In this document: positions 1 through 8,050 of the stretch, one piece after another
Position numbering within the stretch: the first letter of the stretch is position 1
Layout of the letters: every line of letters starts with the position of its first letter
From: Microbacterium nymphoidis
Lineage (GTDB): Bacteria; Actinomycetota; Actinomycetes; Actinomycetales; Microbacteriaceae
Direction: 5' to 3'
DNA length: 64,000 nucleotides
Assembly: GCF_021044885.1 (NCBI RefSeq)
Contig: NZ_JAJNOD010000001.1
Location: 930,001 to 994,000, forward strand
Notes under the pieces: generated by a model
Told to the model about the DNA's origin: nothing
The model's input: the letters and a program-made list of their open reading frames with translations, nothing else
Databases searched by the model: none
Position numbers and translations under genes: made by a program

Positions 1-509
1 TGCGCCAGCGCATCCTGATCGCCATGGCCATCGCGCTGGATCCGGTGCTGCTGATCGCGGACGAGCCGACCACAGCACTGGACGTGACCGTGCAGGCGCA
101 GATCCTCGACCTGTTCGCATCGCTCCGGGATCGGCTCGGAATGGGCATCCTGCTCATCACCCACGACCTGGGAGTGGTGATGGAGGTGGCCGATCGGCTG
201 GCCGTCATGTACGCCGGACGGATCGTGGAGGCCGGCGACGGGGATACCGTGCTGGAGCATCCCGCACATCCGTACACCGCGGCGCTGCTTCGCTCCATGC
301 CGGCCGCCACCCGCACCGAGCGGATGTACGCGATTCCGGGTAGCCCTCCCACGCCCGCGCAGACCCCGTCGGGCTGTGCCTTCCATCCCCGCTGCCCGCT
401 GGCCATCGACCGCTGCCGCGAATCCCGACCCGAACTGCAGGCGATCGGCTCCGGCCGCTCCGCCGCCTGCTTCCGCACTGAGGAGGTTCTCCGTGTCGAT
501 GTCCACTGA
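1..509 (+). CDS. Peptide ABC transporter ATP-binding protein, 5' truncated
   Basis: This is the C-terminal part of an OppD/DppD-type ATPase that powers import of oligopeptides or nickel-like ligands from the cytoplasmic face of the membrane. The open frame runs in from the window edge (codons from base 3). The visible part begins with QRILIAMA, just after the ABC signature, followed by Walker [12 protein letters not shown], the switch histidine in LLITHDLG, and the family-typical C-terminal oligopeptide module with [11 protein letters not shown]. The P-loop lies outside the window. It overlaps the next ATPase gene by 17 nt, so the two are translationally coupled members of one operon. The substrate cannot be told from the ATPase alone. 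Confidence 0.93.
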   Translation, partial: RQRILIAMAIALDPVLLIADEPTTALDVTVQAQILDLFASLRDRLGMGILLITHDLGVVMEVADRLAVMYAGRIVEAGDGDTVLEHPAHPYTAALLRSMPAATRTERMYAIPGSPPTPAQTPSGCAFHPRCPLAIDRCRESRPELQAIGSGRSAACFRTEEVLRVDVH

Positions 510-1500
510 GGATGTGATCCTGCAGGCCGAGGGCCTCACGCGCACGTTCACCACCGGCCGGGGGCTTCGCCCCACGCGCGTCTCCGCCGTGGCCGGTGTG
601 GACCTCGCCCTGCGACGGGGCGAGGTGCTGGGTGTCGTGGGAGAGTCCGGCTGCGGCAAATCCACGCTGGCGCGCATGCTCGTGGGCCTGGAGACGCCGG
701 ACGCCGGCTCGCTGGTCTACGACGGCACCGACGTGTCCACCGGGAGCATGCGCCAGCGCGCGCTGATGCGGCGCGGAATCCAGATGATCTTCCAGGACCC
801 GTACATGTCGCTGAATCCGCGCATGACGGTCAACGAGATCATTGCGGAGCCGCTGGCCGCCACCCGCACTGGGACGGCCGCCAGCCGCCGCGAGCGCGTC
901 GCGGAGTTGCTCCGGCTTGTCGGGCTCGCGCCCGAAATGGCGTCCCGGTTCCCGCACCAGTTCTCCGGAGGACAGCGCCAGCGCATCGGCATCGCCCGGG
1001 CACTCGCACTGGATCCCGACGTGCTCATCTGCGACGAGCCGGTGTCCGCCCTGGACGTTTCGGTGCAGGCGCAGGTCATCAATCTCCTCGACGACGTGCG
1101 CCGTCGCCTCGGCGTCTCCGTGGTCTTCATCGCGCACGATCTGTCCGTGGTGCGGCACGTGGCCGATCGGGTAGCCGTGATGTACCTCGGCAAGGTCGTC
1201 GAGCTCGGCGACACCGACGACGTGTTCAGCCGCCCCGCGCATCCGTACACCCGCGCCCTGCTGTCGGCCATCCCGCCGCACACCCGCGCTGAGCGCGGCA
1301 AGCTGTCCGAGCGCACCAGACTGACCGGCGAACCCCCGTCGCCCGTGAACCCGCCGTCGGGTTGCCGGTTCCACCCCCGCTGCTCCTTCGCCACATCGGC
1401 GTGCGCAACAGGGGTTCCGCCGCTGGAGCCGATCGGTGAGGGCGGGCGGCAGACCGCCTGCTTCCACGCCGATCAGGTGCTGTCCCTCGCGGCGGGCTGA
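493..1500 (+). CDS. Peptide ABC transporter ATP-binding protein (OppF/DppF type)
   Basis: This is the second ATPase of the oligopeptide importer. Walker [10 protein letters not shown], the Q-loop, signature [15 protein letters not shown], Walker [13 protein letters not shown] and the C-terminal [11 protein letters not shown] module are all present and intact, and about 335 aa is normal for OppF. The start is taken as GTG at 493, because an AGGAGG ribosome binding site (481-486) sits 6 nt before it; ATG at 499 is the alternative. It overlaps the end of the preceding ATPase gene. It is the last gene of the operon, with a hairpin at 1507-1542 right after the stop. The two ATPases are expected to form a heterodimer on permeases encoded upstream of the window. 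Confidence 0.93.
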   Translation: MSMSTEDVILQAEGLTRTFTTGRGLRPTRVSAVAGVDLALRRGEVLGVVGESGCGKSTLARMLVGLETPDAGSLVYDGTDVSTGSMRQRALMRRGIQMIFQDPYMSLNPRMTVNEIIAEPLAATRTGTAASRRERVAELLRLVGLAPEMASRFPHQFSGGQRQRIGIARALALDPDVLICDEPVSALDVSVQAQVINLLDDVRRRLGVSVVFIAHDLSVVRHVADRVAVMYLGKVVELGDTDDVFSRPAHPYTRALLSAIPPHTRAERGKLSERTRLTGEPPSPVNPPSGCRFHPRCSFATSACATGVPPLEPIGEGGRQTACFHADQVLSLAAG

Positions 1501-1506
1501 TCCGTC

Positions 1507-1542
1507 GCCGGCACCTCCCCACTGTGCAGGGGCGGTGCCGGC
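1507..1542. terminator. Hairpin terminator after the peptide ABC operon
   Basis: A 14-bp inverted repeat (1507-1520 with 1529-1542, one mismatch) with an 8-nt loop begins 7 nt after the stop codon. There is no clear T-tract, which is common for actinobacterial terminators. Confidence 0.6.
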
Positions 1543-1610
1543 GGCGATCGGCGTGACAGCGGATTTCGCTGAACGGGAATGAACGGGTGTCGGTGGCGTT
1601 GAATACACTC

Positions 1611-1632
1611 GTGCGCAGCCGATGAGGCGCAC
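1611..1632 (+). promoter_or_regulatory. Leader hairpin before the RibD-RibA gene
   Basis: A perfect 6-bp stem GTGCGC/GCGCAC (1611-1616, 1627-1632) closes a loop made of AGCCGATGAG, about 30 nt before the start codon. A possible -10 hexamer TACACT lies at 1604-1609, but no good -35 is visible. The string CAGCCGATGAGG (1616-1627) recurs in the leader of the ThDP enzyme at 21514-21525. No FMN riboswitch consensus was found here, although that is the usual control of riboflavin genes. Confidence 0.35.
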
Positions 1633-1662
1633 CCGCGTCATATCCCCGACAGTCAGGACCCC

Positions 1663-3351
1663 ATGTTCAGCGATGCCGAACGCCGCGCGATGGCGCGGGC
1701 CCTGGTGCTCGCAGCGCGTGGCCCCCGCGGCGTCAACCCGCAGGTGGGCGCCGTCATCCTCGCGCCCGACGGTGAGGTGCTGGCCGAGGGCTGGCACCGC
1801 GGGGCCGGGACACCGCACGCCGAGGTGGACGCCCTGTCACACCTTCCAGCGGGCGCAGCGCGCGGCACCACCGCTGTCGTCACGCTGGAGCCGTGCAATC
1901 ACACCGGACGCACCGGGCCCTGCGCACAGGCGCTGATCGACGCGGGCGTCGCTCGGGTGGTCTATGCGCTGGCAGACCCCGGCGCCGTGTCGGGCGGTGG
2001 CGCCGGCCGGCTGGCCTCCGCCGGCGTTGACGTCGTATCCGGGCTGCTCAGCGTCGAGGCCGCACAGCTCATCGAATCCTGGCTGGAGCTCGTCCGCCTT
2101 GGGCGCCCGCGTGTGACGGTCAAGTGGGCGCAGAGCCTGGACGGGCGCGCCGCCGCCGATGACGGCACGAGCCAGTGGATCACCGGCCCGGAGGCGCGCG
2201 CCGACGTGCACCGTCGCCGCGCCGAGCACGACGCCATCGTGGTGGGAACCGGAACGGTGCTCGCCGACGACCCCTCCCTCACAGCCCGTCACGGCGATGA
2301 GCTGTACGCCCACCAGCCGATTCCGGTCGTGATCGGCGAACGCGCGATCCCCGAGGATGCTCGTCTGCGCGCGCACCCGCGCGAGCTCATTCATGCGCGC
2401 ACCCACGACCTCGCCGCCGTGCTCACGGATCTCGCTGAGCGCGGCGTGCAGTCCGTGTTCGTGGAGGGCGGTCCCGCACTGGCGTCGGCCTTCTTCGCCG
2501 CGGGGCTGGTGGATGACGTCCTGGTGTACACCGCTCCCCTTCTTCTCGGCGGCTCACGCCTCGCTCTCGGCGAGATCGGCGTACCGTCGATGCCGGAGGC
2601 GATCCGCCTCACCGAGCCGACCCTCATCGCACTCGGATCCGACCAGCTTCTTCACGCTCGCGTGACGCCCCTCGTCTCACCCGCGCCCGGCGCGCGCACC
2701 ATCACGGAAGAGCCCCGCATGATCGACAACTCCCGCACGGCAGCCTCCACCACGGTCCGCAGCGCCGAGGCCACCGTCCCCACCGTGCACGGCACCTTCC
2801 GATTCCTCGCCTATCACGACGGCGAGGCCGGCACCGATCACCTTGCCATCGTGGCGGGAGAGCTCGGCGAGCGCGCACTCGTCCGCGTGCACTCGGAGTG
2901 CCTGACCGGCGAAGCGTTCGGCTCGGAGAAGTGCGAGTGCGGCCCTCAGCTGGACGCCGCCCTGGACCTGATCAACGAGCACGGCGGCGTCGTCATCTAC
3001 ATGCGCGGTCAGGAGGGGCGCGGTATCGGCCTGCTCAACAAGCTGCGCGCATACGCGCTGCAGGAGCAGGGGCTGGACACCCTCGACGCCAACCTGGCGC
3101 TGGGTCTGCCGGCCGACGCTCGCGACTACCGGGCCGCCGCGGCGATCCTCGACGACCTGGGCGTCCACGAGGTGCGTCTGCTCACGAACAACACCGACAA
3201 GGTCCACCAGCTGGAGAGTCTCGGCGTCACGGTGGCGGAGCAGGTTCCCCTCGTGGTGGGAGTCGGCCCGAACAACGAGGGCTACCTCGAGACCAAGCGG
3301 GCGCGCATGGGGCACATCATCGACGACGCGCTGCTGCACCCGCAGGGCTGA
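1663..3351 (+). CDS. ribD: Riboflavin biosynthesis fusion: RibD deaminase/reductase plus GTP cyclohydrolase II
   Basis: This 562-aa protein carries three catalytic modules. Residues 1-105 are a RibD pyrimidine deaminase: H52-A-E54 and C78/C87 in PCNHTGRTGPC form the zinc site. Residues about 108-330 are the RibD reductase (VKWAQSLDGR, later VEGGPALAS). Residues about 370-560 are GTP cyclohydrolase II, with zinc cysteines C413, C424 and C426 and the catalytic RGQEGRGIGL loop. It would therefore catalyse the first step from GTP and then the deamination and reduction steps of riboflavin synthesis. Actinobacteria more often fuse cyclohydrolase II to DHBP synthase (RibBA); no RibB domain, riboflavin synthase or lumazine synthase is visible nearby. 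The deaminase and cyclohydrolase motifs look complete. Confidence 0.9.
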   Translation: MFSDAERRAMARALVLAARGPRGVNPQVGAVILAPDGEVLAEGWHRGAGTPHAEVDALSHLPAGAARGTTAVVTLEPCNHTGRTGPCAQALIDAGVARVVYALADPGAVSGGGAGRLASAGVDVVSGLLSVEAAQLIESWLELVRLGRPRVTVKWAQSLDGRAAADDGTSQWITGPEARADVHRRRAEHDAIVVGTGTVLADDPSLTARHGDELYAHQPIPVVIGERAIPEDARLRAHPRELIHARTHDLAAVLTDLAERGVQSVFVEGGPALASAFFAAGLVDDVLVYTAPLLLGGSRLALGEIGVPSMPEAIRLTEPTLIALGSDQLLHARVTPLVSPAPGARTITEEPRMIDNSRTAASTTVRSAEATVPTVHGTFRFLAYHDGEAGTDHLAIVAGELGERALVRVHSECLTGEAFGSEKCECGPQLDAALDLINEHGGVVIYMRGQEGRGIGLLNKLRAYALQEQGLDTLDANLALGLPADARDYRAAAAILDDLGVHEVRLLTNNTDKVHQLESLGVTVAEQVPLVVGVGPNNEGYLETKRARMGHIIDDALLHPQG

Positions 3352-3405
3352 GCCGGTCGGCGACACGAAGCGGTGACGTTTCGTGAAGCGATTCCTGATG
3401 AAACG

Positions 3406-3530
3406 CTGACGACGGGCGTACGCTGACATCTGCGACGGGCAACCGTACTCGTCGTCAGAGGTGACGCATCGTCGAGCCGCCGGGGAGCGTCAACCCTGCG
3501 ACTCGGCGACGAGCGGTGCTCACACCGCTC
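3406..3530 (+). promoter_or_regulatory. Structured leader before the MHS transporter
   Basis: The 194-nt gap before the transporter has a 9-bp inverted repeat (3406-3414 with 3450-3458) and a perfect 8-bp hairpin with a CTCA tetraloop (3511-3530) only 15 nt before the start codon. The segment GGGCAACC (3437-3444) and GACGC downstream faintly recall c-di-GMP riboswitch elements, but the fit is poor. It may be a regulated leader; the class is unknown. Confidence 0.3.
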
Positions 3531-3545
3531 CCCATTGCGAGAGAT

Positions 3546-4928
3546 ATGTCACAGTCCACCACTTCCACCCCGGCGCCCGCCGCTCCCGTCAACTCACGCA
3601 CACGCGTCATCACCGCGAGCCTCATCGGCACCACGATCGAGTTCTACGACTTCTACGCGTACGCGACGGCGGCCGTGCTGGTCTTCCCCACGCTCTTCTT
3701 CCCCGGCACCGACTCCACCGCCAGCCTGCTGTCCAGCTTCGCGGTGTTCGGCGCCGCCATGGTCGCCCGTCCCATCGGCGCGGTCGTCTTCGGTCACTTC
3801 GGTGACAAGTTCGGACGCAAGGCCACCCTCGTCGCCTCCCTGCTGACGATGGGAATCGCGACCTTCCTCATCGGCTGCCTCCCCACCTTCGAGAGCATCG
3901 GCTGGGTCGCAGCCCTGCTGCTGCTGGTGCTGCGGCTCGCCCAGGGCTTCGCCCTCGGTGGCGAATGGTCCGGCGCCGCTCTCGTGGCCACGGAGAACGC
4001 TCCAGAGGGCAAGCGCGCCTGGTACGGCACGTTCCCGCAGCTGGGGGCGCCACTGGGGTTCATCATCGCCAACTCGCTGTTCCTGATCATCAACTTCCTG
4101 CTGCCGCACGCCGACGGCACCGGTCAGCGCTCACCCGAGTTCCTGGCGTGGGGCTGGCGTGTGCCGTTCTGGTTCAGCGCGGTGATGGTGGTCATCGGTC
4201 TGTGGGTCCGCCTCAAGCTCGTCGAATCGAGGACCTTCTCGACGGCGGAGAAGGCGGGTGCCATCAAGAAGTTCCCGCTCGGGCAGGTGTTCCGCCGCTA
4301 TTGGAAGCAGCTCATTCTCGGCACCTTCTTCATGCTGGCCACCTACGTGCTGTTCTATCTGATGACGGTGTGGACCCTCTCCTACGGCACCGCAGCGGTC
4401 GATGCGCCCACACCGGGCCTCGGCTTCACCTACGTCGATTTCGTGATCATGCAGATCGTCGGTGTCGTGTTCTTCGGGATCTTCACGCTGCTGTCGGGTC
4501 CGGTCGCGGATGCGATCGGCCGGCGCAGGCTCCTGCTCTGGGTGACGGCTGCGATCATCGTGTTCGGCGCCCTGTTCACGGTGTTCCTGCTCCCCCAGGG
4601 CGACCCGAAGTTCACCGGAGCTCTCATGCAGGGCTTCCTCATCTTCGGCTTCACGCTGATGGGCGCGACCTTCGGCCCGATGGGCGCGCTGCTGCCCGAG
4701 CTGTTCCCCACGAACGTGAGGTACACCGGCTCCGCCGTCTCCTACAACGTGTCGTCGATCCTCGGCGCGGCGGTGGCCCCGTTCATCGCGGTGGCGCTCT
4801 GGCAGACCGGCGGCGGCAATCCGTGGCTGGTGGGCGTCTATCTCTCGGTGATGGCCGTACTCACCCTCATCGCGCTGCTTCTCTCACACGAGACGAAGGA
4901 CACCGCCTACGAGGAGAACATCACCTGA
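3546..4928 (+). CDS. MFS transporter, metabolite/H+ symporter (MHS) family
   Basis: A 460-aa, about 12-TM permease of the MHS branch of the major facilitator superfamily, which moves organic acids, osmolytes or aromatic acids with protons. The family fingerprint IGTTIEFYDFYAYATAA opens TM1, the loop 2-3 motif GHFGDKFGRK is present, and TM4-5 has GGEWSGAALVATENAP. The ATG at 3546 (MSQSTTST) is preferred over an upstream GTG at 3516, which falls inside a hairpin. It is downstream of the riboflavin gene but separated by a 194-nt leader, so it is probably its own unit. A second MHS paralogue lies at 23.3-24.7 kb. The substrate cannot be assigned. Confidence 0.85.
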   Translation: MSQSTTSTPAPAAPVNSRTRVITASLIGTTIEFYDFYAYATAAVLVFPTLFFPGTDSTASLLSSFAVFGAAMVARPIGAVVFGHFGDKFGRKATLVASLLTMGIATFLIGCLPTFESIGWVAALLLLVLRLAQGFALGGEWSGAALVATENAPEGKRAWYGTFPQLGAPLGFIIANSLFLIINFLLPHADGTGQRSPEFLAWGWRVPFWFSAVMVVIGLWVRLKLVESRTFSTAEKAGAIKKFPLGQVFRRYWKQLILGTFFMLATYVLFYLMTVWTLSYGTAAVDAPTPGLGFTYVDFVIMQIVGVVFFGIFTLLSGPVADAIGRRRLLLWVTAAIIVFGALFTVFLLPQGDPKFTGALMQGFLIFGFTLMGATFGPMGALLPELFPTNVRYTGSAVSYNVSSILGAAVAPFIAVALWQTGGGNPWLVGVYLSVMAVLTLIALLLSHETKDTAYEENIT

Positions 4929-4956
4929 GAGTGTCCGGCTCGCGGACGGGTGGCGG

Positions 4957-5823
4957 TCACAGCAGACTGGGATCCAGCACCCGTCCGCGGTTGCCGACAT
5001 CGAGGTTCAGGTACTGCCCTTCCCCCAGGTCGTTGCCGACCGCGGCACGCGTCGGGTTCAGGTACTCCAGTTCGCTGCGCGTGATGCCGAACCGATCCGC
5101 GATGTCGGCGATCTTGTCGTCCCAGGCGACCACGTACGTCACCGGGCGCCCGTCGTCGGAGGAAATCACCTTCCCGGTGGCTCCCGGATGCGGACCGAGG
5201 TCCACGACGTCTTCTGCCAGCCAGGGCCGCATGGGACTCATCCACCAGCTGAGCACCGCGCGGGCGATGATGACGTTCTCGCACGCGAGGCCGTGCTGGT
5301 CGTACACGGGCTTGGCCGGATCCGCGGGCACGGTGATGTCCACCTCGCGGAAGTAGGTCCAATCCTCCGTGCCGGCGTTGCCGAGGTACCGCTGCCGGGT
5401 CCCGTCGCCCGCAGGATCGATCGGCAGACTTCCCTCGTCGACGCACGCATCATCATCGCGTGACCACTGCGACAGCCGCACGTCGTAGGTGCCGGCCGAG
5501 GTGCTGAGTTCCTGCACCGTGAGGGTGGCGTCGGCCGAGCCGTTGACGGTCACCACCACGGTTCCCGTCGCAGAGCCGGTGAAGTCCCCGGTGGCTGCGA
5601 CGCCCTCCGGCGGCAACTGGTTGGACTTCGCGTAGCGGTTCGGATCCACCGTGGGTGTGGGTGTGGGGGTAGCGGTGGGAGTCGGCGACGCCGTGCGCGT
5701 GGGCGACGGGGCGGCGGTGCTGGTCTCTGCCACCGGCAGCCCGTCCGGCCCTTCGGGGGCGCACGCGGTGGCGGTGAGGAGCAGGGCTCCCGTCAGCAGC
5801 AGTGTCAGGCGTCGTCGCGTCAC
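4957..5823 (-). CDS. LysM-domain lipoprotein
   Basis: A 288-aa secreted lipoprotein. The signal peptide (residues 1-20) ends in a lipobox with C21 (LLTATAC). Residues 37-60 are a Thr/Pro-rich stalk (SPTPTATPTPTPT). The middle (about 75-215) is an unrecognised beta-rich region with a WW pair, and the C-terminal 45 residues (VTYVVAWDDKIADIADRFGI to LNLDV) form a LysM peptidoglycan-binding module. No catalytic domain is evident. The architecture suggests a membrane-anchored protein reaching into the cell wall. It is convergent with the MHS transporter, 28 nt away, and stands alone. Confidence 0.8.
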   Translation of the reverse strand: MTRRRLTLLLTGALLLTATACAPEGPDGLPVAETSTAAPSPTRTASPTPTATPTPTPTVDPNRYAKSNQLPPEGVAATGDFTGSATGTVVVTVNGSADATLTVQELSTSAGTYDVRLSQWSRDDDACVDEGSLPIDPAGDGTRQRYLGNAGTEDWTYFREVDITVPADPAKPVYDQHGLACENVIIARAVLSWWMSPMRPWLAEDVVDLGPHPGATGKVISSDDGRPVTYVVAWDDKIADIADRFGITRSELEYLNPTRAAVGNDLGEGQYLNLDVGNRGRVLDPSLL

Positions 5824-5864
5824 GCTCCGAACCTAACCCACCCACGCACCCGTGGGAATGCCGC

Positions 5865-5894
5865 GGCCCCGTGTCTCACGACAGACACGGGGCC
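5865..5894. terminator. Terminator hairpin downstream of pckG
   Basis: A perfect 12-bp stem (5865-5876 with 5883-5894) with a 6-nt loop sits in the 213-nt gap between pckG and the lipoprotein gene, both on the minus strand. It ends pckG transcription before the lipoprotein promoter region. Confidence 0.7.
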
Positions 5895-6036
5895 GGATCC
5901 GTGCGCTCACCGCGGCTCTCTCAGGGCCAACGCGGATCGCACCGGTTGCACGCATCGGGACATCCTCACCGGAGCAAGGGGGATGTCCCTCCGCGGGTCT
6001 CGGAGGCTCGCCGGACGTCTCCGGCGATCACGACGC

Positions 6037-7938
6037 TCATGCGTCGTTCCGAGGGTCAGGGGTGCGCTGCATCTCCGCCAGGCGGTAACGCAGCGCGGCG
6101 AGTTCGGCGCCGAGCGCGGCCGGGATCCGGCCGTCGAAGGTGGCGAAGAACTCTTCGGTCAGGTCCGCTTCGGCCGCCCACAGCGCGGGGTCGATCGCGA
6201 ACAGCTCGGCGAGATCCGCATCGGACACATCGAGCCCGTCCAGGTTCAGGTCCGCCGTGCGCGGAAGGCGGCCGATCGGGCTGCTCTCGGCATCCACCTC
6301 GCCGTTCACCCGGCGCACGATCCACTCGATCACGCGGGAGTTGTCGCCGAATCCCGGCCACAGGAAGCGCCCGTCGCTGCCGCGGCGGAACCAGTTCACC
6401 TGGAAGATGCGCGGAGCGCGGTCGAACCGGAGCTCTGCGCCCACCTTCAGCCAGTGTGCGAAGTAGTCGGCCATGTTGTAGCCGCAGAAGGGCAGCATCG
6501 CGAACGGGTCACGACGCAGCTCGCCCACCGTACCCTCTGCCGCGGCCGTGCGCTCGGAGGAGATGTTGGCCCCCATGAACACGCCGTGCGTCCAGTCCGT
6601 CGCCTCGACGACGAGCGGCACGTTGGTCGCGCGGCGCCCGCCGAAGAGGATCGCGTCCAGCGGCACCGCCTCCTCCCAGTCGTCCGCGATCTGCGGGCAC
6701 TGGGCGGCGGATACCGTGAAGCGGGAGTTCGGGTGGGCCGCGGGGCGATCGTCGGCCGGCGTCCAGGGGTTGCCCTCCCAGTCGGTCAGCTCCGCGGGTG
6801 CCTCATCCGTGAGGCCCTCCCACCAGACGTCACCATCGGGACGCAGCGCGACGTTGGTGAAGATGGTGTTGCCCCACAGCGTTTCGACCGCGGTGACGTT
6901 CGTCGACTCGCCGGTGCCGGGCGCCACGCCGAAGAAGCCCGCCTCGGGATTGATAGCCCAGAGGCGCCCGTCTTCGCCCGGACGCAGCCAGGCGATGTCG
7001 TCGCCCAGCGTCTCCACGCGCCACCCGGGGATGGTCGGGCGCAGCATGGCGAGGTTGGTCTTTCCGCAGGCGGACGGGAACGCCGCTGCCAGGTGGTACC
7101 GGCGCCCCTGCGGGTCGATGACGCGGATGAGCAGCATGTGCTCGGCAAGCCAGCCCTGGTCTCGGCCGATGACCGAGGCGATCCGCAGCGCGAAGCACTT
7201 CTTGGCCAGGATCGCGTTTCCGCCGTAGCCGGAGCCGAAGGAGTACACCTCGAGGGTCTCCGGGAAGTGGACGATGTACTTGTCGTCGTTGCACGGCCAC
7301 GCGACATCGCTCTGCCCCGGCTCCAGCGGCGCGCCCACGGAGTGGACGGTCTTGACCCAGTCCGCTCCCGCGGCGATCTGCCGTGTCACCGCGTCTCCGA
7401 CGCGGGTCATGATGCTGATCGAGGCGACGGCGTAGGCACTGTCGGTAACCTGCACGCCGATGTGGCTGAGCGGGCCGCCGATGGCGCCCATGGAGAACGG
7501 GACGACGTACATCGTGCGCCCGCGCATCGAACCGGCGAACAGGCCGGTGAGCTTCTCGCGCATCTCAGCAGGGTCGGCCCAGTTGTTCGTCGGGCCGGCG
7601 TCGATCTTGCGCTCCGATGCGATGAACGTGCGGCCCTCGGTGCGGGCGACGTCGCTCGGGTGCGAGCGAGCGAGGTAGGAGTCGGGGCGCCACTGCGGGT
7701 TGAGCTTGATGAGGCGGCCCTCGTCGACCATCTCCCGCAGCAGCGCATCGTTCTCGGCGACCGACCCGTCGACCCAGTGGATCCGCTCCGGCTGGGTGAG
7801 CGCCGCGATCTCGTCGACCCAGGCCACCAGCGCCGCCATCGATGCTCCCTCATAGTCCGGGCGCGCCCCGAACGACCGTGCGGCGCTGAGCGGCGTCGGG
7901 CGGTGGGTGCGGACGGCGAGGGATTCGGCGAGTGCCAT
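6037..7938 (-). CDS. pckG: Phosphoenolpyruvate carboxykinase (GTP)
   Basis: This cytosolic enzyme interconverts oxaloacetate plus GTP with phosphoenolpyruvate, CO2 and GDP, the entry step of gluconeogenesis. The 633-aa length and sequence fit the GTP-dependent class. The kinase-1a loop with the hyper-reactive cysteine is FPSACGKTN at residues 287-295 (C291), and the C-terminal part holds [12 protein letters not shown] and FQVNWFR. The ATG at 7938 follows a GGAGATGAC stretch. It is divergent from a RamB/ScfR-type regulator with only 112 nt between the starts. That fits control by acetate or short-chain carbon sources, but this is inference. Confidence 0.97.
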   Translation of the reverse strand: MALAESLAVRTHRPTPLSAARSFGARPDYEGASMAALVAWVDEIAALTQPERIHWVDGSVAENDALLREMVDEGRLIKLNPQWRPDSYLARSHPSDVARTEGRTFIASERKIDAGPTNNWADPAEMREKLTGLFAGSMRGRTMYVVPFSMGAIGGPLSHIGVQVTDSAYAVASISIMTRVGDAVTRQIAAGADWVKTVHSVGAPLEPGQSDVAWPCNDDKYIVHFPETLEVYSFGSGYGGNAILAKKCFALRIASVIGRDQGWLAEHMLLIRVIDPQGRRYHLAAAFPSACGKTNLAMLRPTIPGWRVETLGDDIAWLRPGEDGRLWAINPEAGFFGVAPGTGESTNVTAVETLWGNTIFTNVALRPDGDVWWEGLTDEAPAELTDWEGNPWTPADDRPAAHPNSRFTVSAAQCPQIADDWEEAVPLDAILFGGRRATNVPLVVEATDWTHGVFMGANISSERTAAAEGTVGELRRDPFAMLPFCGYNMADYFAHWLKVGAELRFDRAPRIFQVNWFRRGSDGRFLWPGFGDNSRVIEWIVRRVNGEVDAESSPIGRLPRTADLNLDGLDVSDADLAELFAIDPALWAAEADLTEEFFATFDGRIPAALGAELAALRYRLAEMQRTPDPRNDA

Positions 7939-8050
7939 GTCATCTCCTTCGATGGTGAGCGATGATCTGAATCAATCTTCTGTCGTGTTTTCCGACACTT
8001 ATCGCCATCCGGAGTCGAAAGAAACCATGATCTTTACGTATCATCAAGAC
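7939..8050. promoter_or_regulatory. Divergent pckG / RamB-like control region
   Basis: The AT-richer 112 nt contains an inverted repeat TGTCG-N7-CGACA (7981-7997) and a dyad-like TGATCTTTACGTATCATCA (8028-8046). TATCAT at 8039-8044 could be the -10 of a leaderless transcript starting at the regulator's ATG (8051). The known RamB consensus was not recognised. Confidence 0.35.

Noticed and set aside
1543..1662. FMN riboswitch before the RibD-RibA gene
   Set aside because: The conserved FMN aptamer strings were not found; only a short hairpin is present.
3420..3500. c-di-GMP-I riboswitch
   Set aside because: Only short pieces resemble the consensus; the tetraloop and receptor pattern is missing. 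It is kept as a low-interest finding, not as a feature call.
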